10,175 bases of DNA from GCA-2716945 sp964342835. GTDB lineage: Bacteria > Pseudomonadota > Gammaproteobacteria > GCA-002705445 > GCA-002716945. Position 1 is the stretch's first letter, and each line of letters begins with the position of its first letter. Below, piece by piece: positions 1 to 6,310 of the stretch. The stretch lies in contig CAYFGJ010000035.1 in assembly GCA_964342835.1 (NCBI GenBank), positions 1 to 10,175 on the forward strand. The letters run 5' to 3'. The notes beneath the pieces were generated by a model. It had not been told where the DNA came from, ran no database searches, and saw only the letters and a list, made by a program, of their open reading frames with translations. The translations under genes and the position numbers were made by a program.

Positions 1-846
1 CATTGTGCAACTATTTTAGTTGGTATATGAGTAATTCTTACAGCTGATTCAGTTGTATTTACATGTTGTCCGCCTGCACCGCTTGCCCTATAAACATCGA
101 TCCGTAAATCAGATGGATTGAGATTAACTTCAAAAGAATCGTCAATTTCAGGATATATAAAAACAGAGGCAAATGATGTATGTCTCCTATTACCAGAATC
201 AAATGGGGATTTTCTAACTAATCTGTGTATACCTGTTTCTGTTCTTAACCAACCATATGCATAATTACCATTGATTTTTATTGTTACGCTTTTATATCCA
301 GCTACTTCACCTTCTGATAGTTCTGTTATTTCAGATTTAAATTCATGGGATTCTGCCCATTTTAAATACATTCTCATTAACATTGCTACCCAATCTTGTG
401 CCTCAGTTCCACCGGAACCTGATTGGATATCAATATAAGAATTATGAGAATCTTGATCTCCTGTAAAAATATTTTGAATTGATAGATTTTTTAAAAGTTT
501 ATGAGTATCTTTTGATAATATTATCATTTCATCAAGTAGTTGATTATTAGCTGATGACTGATCATCATTTGCTATGGACTCAAGAGTATATTCAATCATA
601 TCAATATTATTTTGAGCCTTAGTAACATTCTCATGTAGTGTTTGATATCTTTTCTGATTTTTTTGTAAATTAGTTAATTTGGATCTATTGTTCCATATAT
701 CTTCATTAGCTAATTCTAAGGTTATTTTATTGATCTTTGTCTGTATATTATCAAAGTCAAACTAACCCCCGGAGCTCATTAAGCTCATTTTTTAATACTT
801 TATTATCAAGTAAAATATCAGAAATTTTTTGATTTTTATTAGTCAT
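1..846 (-). CDS. prfB: Peptide chain release factor 2 (RF2), 3' end outside window, made by programmed +1 frameshift
   Basis: RF2 recognises UGA and UAA in the ribosomal A site and triggers peptide release. The gene begins at ATG 846-844. A 29-codon first segment ends at an in-frame TGA (759-757), and the rest is read in the +1 frame from GAC 758-756. After the shift the frame is open to the window edge and shows the RF2 hallmarks: a helical N-terminal domain, the conserved stretch GSGGTEAQDW (about 388-420), the codon-recognition tripeptide SPF (201-209) and the catalytic GGQ in SGAGGQHVN (66-74). About 281 residues are visible; by comparison with E. coli RF2 (about 365) some 85 C-terminal residues lie outside. 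The residue before SGAGGQ is Ala, as in most RF2s. The start lies 4 bp after the nuclease stop codon with only a weak ribosome site (GGTGA inside that gene), suggesting translational coupling. Identity is very secure; SPF rather than PxT excludes RF1. Confidence 0.97.
757..771 (-). promoter_or_regulatory. prfB: Programmed +1 ribosomal frameshift site of prfB
   Basis: On the minus strand the site reads CGG GGG TTA GTT TGA C. The G-run (771-766 region) can act as an internal Shine-Dalgarno element and sits at the same distance from the TGA as in E. coli (AGG GGG TAT CTT TGA C). The stop is TGA followed by C, the weak termination context conserved in these sites. When RF2 is scarce, the ribosome slips from GTT onto TTT and continues at GAC. 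The slip codon here is GTT (Val), not the usual CTT (Leu). Upstream and downstream translations both match RF2, so the shift is needed to make the full protein. Confidence 0.93.
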
Positions 847-850
847 ATAA

Positions 851-1489
851 TTATTCACCAAATAGCACTAATCTAGACAGCCAAATTTTTTTATATTTTT
901 CTAATTCATCTTTAGTAATTTCTATTTTCTCATACTTTCCATTTCTATAACAAATCAGTAAAATAATATTTTCAATATTAGATTGAAATTGCCAATCATG
1001 AGCCATAGAATATGCAGCTAATTGTAAAAAAAACTCATCTAATTCTCTTTTTGTTTTCTTTCGAGAAGATGATTTATAGTCTATTAACTTTATATTATTA
1101 TCAGAAAAACATATTAGATCAATTGTCCCTGCAAAATTATTTTTATAATTAACTGTGATCTCAGTACCCCATATTTCATCTAACTCAATGATATAATTAT
1201 CTAAAAGTTTGTGGGCAAGTTTTTTCGCTATTGTATAATTTTCATTATTCTCATCAGGTAATTCAGATTTCGATATATAATGATCTAAATATTTATGCAT
1301 ATAGTTGCCTATAATCATTGAATTAGATTGATAATTATTAGTACTTAATTGATGATAATTACGTGTTGAAGCAAGAATTGATGTAACGCTTGGAATAGCA
1401 ATATCTGCAATATAATAATATCTAATTCCATTTTTTTTATTTATTGAATAATTAGTATTACTATACTTAGTGATATAATTATCTAACAT
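851..1489 (-). CDS. Small PD-(D/E)XK (RecB/MGME1-like) nuclease, specific function unknown
   Basis: This 212-residue protein has the order of motifs of a RecB-type PD-(D/E)XK nuclease. His65 lies in GNYMHKYLD, Glu110 in GTEITV, Asp124 in FAGTIDLICF, Asp137 and Lys139 in LIDYKSS, and Gln156 in QLAAYS. Asp124, Asp137 and Lys139 would be the metal-binding and catalytic residues. The N-terminal segment IPSVTSILAST (about 32-42) resembles the start of phage and MGME1-like exonucleases of this superfamily. There is no helicase, signal peptide or membrane segment. It begins with ATG 2 bp after the MerR-like gene, has no clear Shine-Dalgarno sequence and ends 4 bp before prfB, so it is probably translated by coupling. 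Base composition matches its neighbours, so nothing suggests recent transfer. A DNA exonuclease role in repair or end-processing is inference; the substrate cannot be read from the sequence. Confidence 0.8.
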   Translation of the reverse strand: MLDNYITKYSNTNYSINKKNGIRYYYIADIAIPSVTSILASTRNYHQLSTNNYQSNSMIIGNYMHKYLDHYISKSELPDENNENYTIAKKLAHKLLDNYIIELDEIWGTEITVNYKNNFAGTIDLICFSDNNIKLIDYKSSSRKKTKRELDEFFLQLAAYSMAHDWQFQSNIENIILLICYRNGKYEKIEITKDELEKYKKIWLSRLVLFGE

Positions 1490-1491
1490 TA

Positions 1492-1845
1492 TTATTTTTT
1501 GAGCTCAGATAAAATCTTTTCTAAATCCATTCTTATTTGATTAATTAATTTTTTACTATATAAGTGGTCTTCTTTATTATCCTTTTCTTCAAGTTTATGT
1601 TTAGCGCCTTCTATTGTATATCCTTGATTTTGAAGCAAATCATTTATTTGACTAACTAATATTAAATCCTTCTGCTGATAATATCTTCTATTACCAGTTC
1701 TTTTGATTGGAGCTAATTGATTAAATTCTTGTTCCCAATATCTTAGAACATGTGTTTTTATTCCGCAAATTTCAGAAACTTCACCGATTGTAAAATATCG
1801 TTTATTGGGAATATTAATCAATTGTTTTGGACTATTACTCTCCAT
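1492..1845 (-). CDS. Small MerR-family DNA-binding protein, the conserved partner of ihfA
   Basis: The protein has 117 residues from ATG 1845. The open frame extends one codon upstream to a TTG, but the ATG is preferred because GAGG (1855-1852, inside ihfA) lies 6 bases before it. The N-terminal half is a MerR winged helix-turn-helix: YFTIGEVSEICGIKTHVLRYW is the HTH, and KRTGNRRYY is the wing. The C-terminal part (about 90-117) is a charged helix that would form the dimer coiled coil. There is no effector-binding domain and no cysteine metal site. The sequence closely resembles the roughly 118-residue MerR-like protein found after ihfA in Pseudomonas and other Gammaproteobacteria (recalled, not searched). 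It overlaps ihfA by 11 bp. Its target genes and ligand, if any, are unknown to me. Confidence 0.9.
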   Translation of the reverse strand: MESNSPKQLINIPNKRYFTIGEVSEICGIKTHVLRYWEQEFNQLAPIKRTGNRRYYQQKDLILVSQINDLLQNQGYTIEGAKHKLEEKDNKEDHLYSKKLINQIRMDLEKILSELKK

Positions 1846-2128
1846 CAAAAGCCTCTATTTGAGATTTTAACTTCATTCCAGATTTAAATGTAACAACTCT
1901 TCTTTCCTCAACTAGTACTTCTTCACCAGTTCTTGGGTTTCTTCCAGGTCTTGCTCTTTTGTTTCTAAGTATAAAATTTCCAAAACCTGAAAATTTAATA
2001 TCATTACCTTCCTCTAGAAGTTTTTTGATAGTTTCAAAAAACTCTTCAATAAATTCTTTAGCTTCTCTTTTATTTAAACCGACTTCATCATGAATCATAT
2101 CAATTAATGAATTTTTGGTAATTGTCAT
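1835..2128 (-). CDS. ihfA: Integration host factor alpha subunit
   Basis: The 97-residue protein (E. coli 99) is one half of the IHF heterodimer, which bends DNA sharply at specific sites in replication, recombination and transcription control. The full HU/IHF fold is present: an N-terminal helical dimer body (3-40), the SGFGNF turn (47-52) and the beta-arm RPGRNPRTGEE, whose Pro65 is the residue that intercalates into DNA. The tail RRVVTFKSGMKLKSQIE follows. The alpha-subunit assignment over HU or IHF-beta rests on the RRVVTF..G.KLKS segment and on the position after pheT, the standard place for ihfA. The ATG is separated from the pheT stop by one base. The 3' end overlaps the MerR-like gene by 11 bp, so the two are likely translated together. 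Confidence 0.96.
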   Translation of the reverse strand: MTITKNSLIDMIHDEVGLNKREAKEFIEEFFETIKKLLEEGNDIKFSGFGNFILRNKRARPGRNPRTGEEVLVEERRVVTFKSGMKLKSQIEAFDGE

Positions 2129-2129
2129 T

Positions 2130-4163
2130 CTATTTATCTCTTAACCTCGCTTTGTATGCCTTCATCATGGCATTAACAATAGTGTCAATCTGAGTTGTTA
2201 TCTGGCTATCCTTGAGAGTAATATTCATGTCTTGAAATATTATTTCAAAGGAAATGCTTTTTTCATTCTCAGAAAATTCCTTGCTATCATAAAAAATATC
2301 AGTAATTCTAATATTTATCAAATATTTAACACGTAATCTTTCGATAGTTTTTAATATTTCATCGGAAGTAATGTTATTATTAATTATAAAGGTAAGATCT
2401 CTTTTTATTTTAGGAAATGGTGATATTTCCCTATATTTTATAGCTTCATCAAATTCTACATCTTGTGTAAAGATTTCAAAAACATATATAGGTGATTTTA
2501 ATGACTCTACTTGATATATTTTATCTGAAATTTCACCACAATAACCAATTTCTTTTTTATTGTAAAAAATCACAGCTTGACAATTCTCGCTTAGATAATC
2601 GTTTTTATTGCCTTTAATATTTTTAAACTCAATATCACCCGGTAATATTGACAATAGATCGCCTTTCAAATCAAAAAAATTATATTTAATTGAATCTTCT
2701 TTCAATGAATACATAGAGTTATCACCCGATATTAATGCAGATACAGTTTGAAGCTCAGATATTGTATTTTTGTATTTCCAATATACTTTACCAGTTTCAA
2801 AAATCTTCATTGATGTATTTTGTCTACTAAAATTATATTTATAACTTTTAACTAGACTTGGAATTAATGATACTCTCATATCAGATTTATCTTCTGATAT
2901 AGGGTTATTAATTGATACTATTCTATTTTTTTTATAAAATATTGTTTCATAAGATTTTGGAAGAAAAGCAAAATTAATTACCTCTTTATAGCCTTTTATA
3001 ACTAATGAATTGCTTATTGAGTTTTCAGTTGAACTTTTAAATAAGAAATTATTTTGCAATGGGGGAAGTTTTATTGAATCAAAATTTTCATACCCTACCA
3101 CTCGTGCAATTTCTTCAAATAAATCATACTCATTTGTAATATCAAACCTATAATCAGGAACTTGAACATGAATTTTTTTACCATTGTTCTTAACCAAAAA
3201 ATTTAAGTCGGTTAAAATTTTTTTTATAGTGTTCATTTTAATTGGCATACCCAATAATTTTATAAAAGAATCAATACTTGTTGATATAACAAGTCTAGGC
3301 TTATTAATTTTTTTAATATTTTTCTTGGTATAATACTTATACGAATCATAATTAGAGTATTTAGATAATAAATTTAAAACTCTTTCTAATACGATATGAT
3401 GTGAGAATGGATTTACTCCTCTTTCAAATCTATAAGATGAATCTGTTTGTAATTTATATGTCTTAGATGATTTTCTAATTAAATCTGGTAAAAAATATGC
3501 GCATTCTATCAAAATATGATTAGTTTTTTTTGTGATTGCAGATTTTTGTGAACCAATAAGACCTGCTATTGCTTGTATATTGCTTGAATCAACTATAACA
3601 GGTGTCTTGCTAGTAAGTTTATATTTAATACCATTTAGTGCATCAATAGATTCACCTTTTTTACTAAATCTAACACTAATTGGTCCATCTAATGTATTTA
3701 AATCAAAGGCATGAAATGGCTGTCCAACTTCTATCATTGTATAATTTAAAATATCTACTATTAAATTTACAGATGATATTCCATAATCTTTTAAACGTTG
3801 TTTTATTATTTTTGGTGTAGATAACTTGTTATTAATATTTTTTATCTCTAGACAACTATAGATAGGGCTTATAGTGTGATTGATATTACCAATATTTTTA
3901 TTTACATTAGGTTTGTTAATTAGTATCTGCTTGGTAATTGGTTTTAATTTCGATTTATATAAACTTTTTAAATCTCTGGCAATACCATATATAGAAAGAC
4001 AATCTCCCCTGTTCGGTGTCATTTCAATATCTATTATTTGATCAGATTTAGATTGATATATTTTAGAAACTTCTAATCCCAATGCAGTCATTTTAATGGA
4101 TAATTTTTTATCCTTTTTTACAGGTTCTAGATATTCTGACAACCATTTAACACTTACTTTCAT
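2130..4163 (-). CDS. pheT: Phenylalanine-tRNA ligase beta subunit lacking the tRNA-binding OB-fold (B2) domain
   Basis: PheT forms the (alpha-beta)2 PheRS with PheS; the beta subunit edits mischarged Tyr-tRNA(Phe) and binds tRNA. This protein has 677 residues against 795 in E. coli. The shortfall is mostly one block: residues 1-35 match the B1 start (GLEV, 29-32), and by about residue 44 the sequence is already at IDIEMTPNRGDCL, which in E. coli follows about 110 residues of EMAP-II-like OB fold. The rest is intact: the B3/B4 editing domain with GQPFHAFD (His151), IECAYF (Glu220) and QTDSSYRFERG (Thr240); the B5 domain (about 289-361); the catalytic-like core with the FDLKGD motif (497-502); and the ferredoxin-like anticodon-binding domain (about 578-677, starting EISPFPKIKRDL). 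The residue matching E. coli Ala356 at the editing site is Ser242. ATG 4163 follows the pheS stop by one base and has the ribosome site AAGG. No frameshift or stop suggests decay; it looks functional. Confidence 0.97.
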   Translation of the reverse strand: MKVSVKWLSEYLEPVKKDKKLSIKMTALGLEVSKIYQSKSDQIIDIEMTPNRGDCLSIYGIARDLKSLYKSKLKPITKQILINKPNVNKNIGNINHTISPIYSCLEIKNINNKLSTPKIIKQRLKDYGISSVNLIVDILNYTMIEVGQPFHAFDLNTLDGPISVRFSKKGESIDALNGIKYKLTSKTPVIVDSSNIQAIAGLIGSQKSAITKKTNHILIECAYFLPDLIRKSSKTYKLQTDSSYRFERGVNPFSHHIVLERVLNLLSKYSNYDSYKYYTKKNIKKINKPRLVISTSIDSFIKLLGMPIKMNTIKKILTDLNFLVKNNGKKIHVQVPDYRFDITNEYDLFEEIARVVGYENFDSIKLPPLQNNFLFKSSTENSISNSLVIKGYKEVINFAFLPKSYETIFYKKNRIVSINNPISEDKSDMRVSLIPSLVKSYKYNFSRQNTSMKIFETGKVYWKYKNTISELQTVSALISGDNSMYSLKEDSIKYNFFDLKGDLLSILPGDIEFKNIKGNKNDYLSENCQAVIFYNKKEIGYCGEISDKIYQVESLKSPIYVFEIFTQDVEFDEAIKYREISPFPKIKRDLTFIINNNITSDEILKTIERLRVKYLINIRITDIFYDSKEFSENEKSISFEIIFQDMNITLKDSQITTQIDTIVNAMMKAYKARLRDK

Positions 4164-4164
4164 A

Positions 4165-5148
4165 TTACCTTATAGATTCAAATTGATTTAAGAATGATAA
4201 ATCATTTTCAAAAAATTCTCTCAAATCTGATATACCATATTTGAGCATAGCTAATCTTTCTATACCTAACCCAAATGCAAAACCAGAAAATATCTTACTA
4301 TCAATTTTCACATTTTTTAGAACATTTGGATGGACCATACCGCAACCTAATACTTCTAACCATTTATTTTTAAATTTAATATCTATCTCAGCAGATGGTT
4401 CGGTAAACGGAAAATATGATGGTCTGAAACGTATTTCTATTTTTTTATTATCAAAAAATTCTTTAATAAAATCTGTAAGAAAACCTTTTAAATGACAGAA
4501 GTTTATATTCTTCTCTACACATAAACCTTCAATTTGGTGAAACATTGGTGAATGAGTTGGATCGGAATCACATCTATATACTTTACCTGGTGTCATAATC
4601 CTCAGTGGAGCTGAATTATTTATCATAGATCTAATTTGAACTGATGATGTATGTGTTCGTAGTAATTTTTTGCTATCAATATAAAATGTATCATGCATAT
4701 CTCTTGCTGGATGATTTTTTGGAATATTCAGTGCTTCAAAATTAAAATAATCATTTTCAATTTCAGGACCATCGGCTATTGTAAAACCATATTGATATAA
4801 GATTTTTGTTATTTGATTAATCGTGAGTGTTATAGGATGAAAAGATCCAATAGAGTGTCCTCTACCTGGTAAGGTCACATCAATATTATTATGAACAATA
4901 TCTATCGAATTTAAATACTCTAGTTTGGATGTTATAAGTGATTCAATTGATATTTTAGTTTTATTTAATAAAGCCCCTTGTGTTTTTCTATCTTTTAAAT
5001 CTAGATTCTTCATTTCTTGAAATAAAGAAGTTAATGATCCTTTTTTTCCCAAGTAATTAGATTTAATTTTCATTAGCTCATTAACTGAATTACATGCTTC
5101 TAATTCTTTTTTGAATAATGACAGTAATGAAGTGATGTCTGTAGTCAC
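4165..5148 (-). CDS. pheS: Phenylalanine-tRNA ligase alpha subunit
   Basis: PheS is the catalytic subunit of PheRS and attaches Phe to tRNA(Phe) with ATP. The length, 327 residues, equals E. coli PheS. An N-terminal coiled-coil tRNA-contacting region (about 1-85) precedes the class II core. HP in SFHPIT (about 102-107) begins motif 1, motif 2 includes FHQIEGL (203-209), the Phe pocket includes FRPSYFPFTEPSAE (241-254), and motif 3 is GFAFGLGIERL (289-299). Ala291 aligns with E. coli Ala294, which restricts the pocket to Phe. The start is GTG at 5148-5146. An in-frame TAA (the rplT stop) lies four codons upstream, and the next Met is residue 26, too far in, so GTG is the best choice although no good Shine-Dalgarno sequence is visible. 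Only 12 bp separate it from rplT, so the E. coli-type pheM leader and attenuator cannot be present. Confidence 0.97.
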   Translation of the reverse strand: MTTDITSLLSLFKKELEACNSVNELMKIKSNYLGKKGSLTSLFQEMKNLDLKDRKTQGALLNKTKISIESLITSKLEYLNSIDIVHNNIDVTLPGRGHSIGSFHPITLTINQITKILYQYGFTIADGPEIENDYFNFEALNIPKNHPARDMHDTFYIDSKKLLRTHTSSVQIRSMINNSAPLRIMTPGKVYRCDSDPTHSPMFHQIEGLCVEKNINFCHLKGFLTDFIKEFFDNKKIEIRFRPSYFPFTEPSAEIDIKFKNKWLEVLGCGMVHPNVLKNVKIDSKIFSGFAFGLGIERLAMLKYGISDLREFFENDLSFLNQFESIR

Positions 5149-5160
5149 AAATATAATAAC

Positions 5161-5517
5161 TTAAGTTTTTTGATTATTTATAGTTTTTAGTAAATCTGCA
5201 AAACTTTTCTGATTATTAACAGCTAAATCAGCTAAAATTTTTCTATTTATATTGATTTCTGCTATTTTTAATTTATTTATAAATTGACTATAGGATAAAT
5301 TATGTAATCTAGCTGCCGCATTAATTTTCGCAATCCACAAAGCTCTAAATTGTCTTTTTCTTTGTTTTCTATCTCTATAGGCATATTGACCAGCTTTGAT
5401 AACAGCTTGTTTTGCAACTCTAAATACTTTACTTCTTGCACCTCTATAGCCTTTTGCAAGTTTGAGTATTTTTTTATGTCTTGAATGTGCTACAACTCCT
5501 CTTTTAACTCTTGGCAT
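5161..5517 (-). CDS. rplT: 50S ribosomal protein L20
   Basis: L20 binds 23S rRNA early in 50S assembly and in E. coli also represses its own operon. The 118-residue length is that of E. coli L20. It has the basic N-terminal extension (PRVKRGVVAHSRHKKILKLA), the YRGARSKVFRVAKQAVIKAG segment and the conserved core RDRKQRKRQFRALWIAKINA. Start ATG 5517 has a GGAG ribosome site 8 bases upstream. rpmI ends 18 bp before it and pheS starts 12 bp after it. Confidence 0.98.
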   Translation of the reverse strand: MPRVKRGVVAHSRHKKILKLAKGYRGARSKVFRVAKQAVIKAGQYAYRDRKQRKRQFRALWIAKINAAARLHNLSYSQFINKLKIAEININRKILADLAVNNQKSFADLLKTINNQKT

Positions 5518-5535
5518 ATTTATTTCTCCATGTAT

Positions 5536-5730
5536 TTAGTAAGGTAGCATTCTCTTGACAAGTTGTTTATCAGCTTGACTGATAAGAGAATCATCTCTTA
5601 AATGTCTTTTTCTTTTAGTACTTTTTTTTGTAAGAATATGTCTTCTATGAGATTGAGCTCTTTTTATATTACCAGATGGTGATTTACTGAATCTCTTCTT
5701 AGCACCCTTATTGCTTTTCATTTTTGGCAT
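5536..5730 (-). CDS. rpmI: 50S ribosomal protein L35
   Basis: This is a 64-residue, very basic protein (E. coli 65) matching L35 throughout: MPKMKSNKGAKKRF at the start, KRAQSHRRHILTKKSTKRKRHLR in two consecutive parts in the middle, and KRMLPY at the end. It is a structural component of the large subunit. ATG 5730 has a strong AGGAG (5743-5739) with 8-base spacing. It lies between infC (42 bp gap) and rplT (18 bp gap), as is standard. In E. coli L20 represses from an operator here; I could not identify such a pseudoknot by eye. Confidence 0.97.
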   Translation of the reverse strand: MPKMKSNKGAKKRFSKSPSGNIKRAQSHRRHILTKKSTKRKRHLRDDSLISQADKQLVKRMLPY

Positions 5731-5772
5731 ATATAATTCTCCTAGCTCTTTTAATCGGACAGTATACAGTAA

Positions 5773-6291
5773 TTATTTCTTTGGCGCTATAACCATTACA
5801 ATTTGTCTTCCTTCAAAGGATGGCAATTGTTCCACGATACCATAATTATCAATATCCTGTAATACTCTATCTAAAAATTCTCTTCCTATTGTTTGATGCG
5901 CTATTTCTCTTCCTCTAAACCTCATAGTAATTTTAGTTTTATCCCCACCTGTTAAAAATTTTATGATGTTTTTCAATTTAACTTGATAGTCAGCTTCCTC
6001 AGTGTTAGGTCTAAACTTTATTTCTTTAACTTGAGTTTGTTTTTGTTTTTTTTTGGCGCTGTGTGCCTTTTTTGATTGTTCAAACTTATATTTACCAAAA
6101 TCCATAATTCTGCATACAGGTGGTTTTTGGTTAGGTACTATTTCAACTAAATCTAAATCTTCATTTTGTGCCATCTCTAAAGCTTGCTTTGTCTGTACAA
6201 TACCAACTTGGTCTCCAGTCGATGAAATCAAGCGTACTTCAGGGACAAGAATTCTAGAATTCATTCGTAATCGTTTGTTGTTCGATATAAT
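5773..6291 (-). CDS. infC: Translation initiation factor IF3, with non-AUG start codon
   Basis: IF3 binds the 30S subunit, keeps it apart from 50S and rejects non-canonical start codons. Conserved blocks cover the whole protein: EVRLISSTGDQVGIVQ, DLVEIVPNQKPPVCRIMDFG, the Lys-rich linker (about AKKKQKQTQVKEIKFRPNT) and the C-terminal domain with KITMRFRGREIAHQ and EGRQIVMVIAPKK. An ATG exists at 6264, giving 163 residues, but it has no ribosome site. In the same frame upstream, AGGAG (6300-6296) is followed by ATT (6291-6289) and ATA (6288-6286), and the added residues SNNKRLR give the basic N-terminus expected of IF3. I therefore take ATT or ATA as the start (172 or 171 residues). ATT is the classic infC start in E. 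coli; ATA has the better spacing here. The in-frame TAA at 6309-6307 blocks a longer form. thrS ends 19 bp upstream. Confidence 0.93.
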   Translation of the reverse strand: MISNNKRLRMNSRILVPEVRLISSTGDQVGIVQTKQALEMAQNEDLDLVEIVPNQKPPVCRIMDFGKYKFEQSKKAHSAKKKQKQTQVKEIKFRPNTEEADYQVKLKNIIKFLTGGDKTKITMRFRGREIAHQTIGREFLDRVLQDIDNYGIVEQLPSFEGRQIVMVIAPKK

Positions 6292-6300
6292 ATTTCTCCT
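6286..6300 (-). promoter_or_regulatory. infC: infC ribosome binding site with ATT/ATA initiation codon
   Basis: The minus strand reads AGGAGAAATATTATA. AGGAG is the strongest kind of Shine-Dalgarno match in this window. ATT lies 4 bases and ATA 7 bases after it, and there is no ATG or GTG within range. In E. coli an AUU start makes infC translation rise when IF3 is low, because IF3 discriminates against it; the same feedback is inferred here. Which of the two codons is used cannot be settled by eye. Confidence 0.82.
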
Positions 6301-6310
6301 TATAATTTAA

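Noticed and set aside
757..846. prfB interrupted by an in-frame TGA after 29 codons, as if a pseudogene
   Set aside because: The position, G-run, TGA-C context and intact +1 frame match the known RF2 programmed frameshift, so the gene is functional.
1846..1848. TTG as the start of the MerR-like gene
   Set aside because: The adjacent ATG at 1845 has optimal spacing from GAGG and gives the same protein minus one residue.
2130..4163. PheT as a degenerate, truncated gene
   Set aside because: The missing segment is one clean domain; all other domains and editing residues are intact and the frame is unbroken over 677 codons.
5277..5459. A 60-codon minus-strand frame inside rplT
   Set aside because: It overlaps L20 in another frame, has no ribosome site of note and resembles nothing; it is a shadow.
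5731..5772. A promoter, terminator or L20 operator in the infC-rpmI gap
   Set aside because: Beyond the rpmI Shine-Dalgarno sequence and a short ACTGT direct repeat, I found no convincing hairpin, T-run or promoter pair by eye.
6262..6264. ATG as the start of infC
   Set aside because: It has no Shine-Dalgarno sequence, whereas an ideal one stands before ATT/ATA upstream in the same frame, in line with infC biology.
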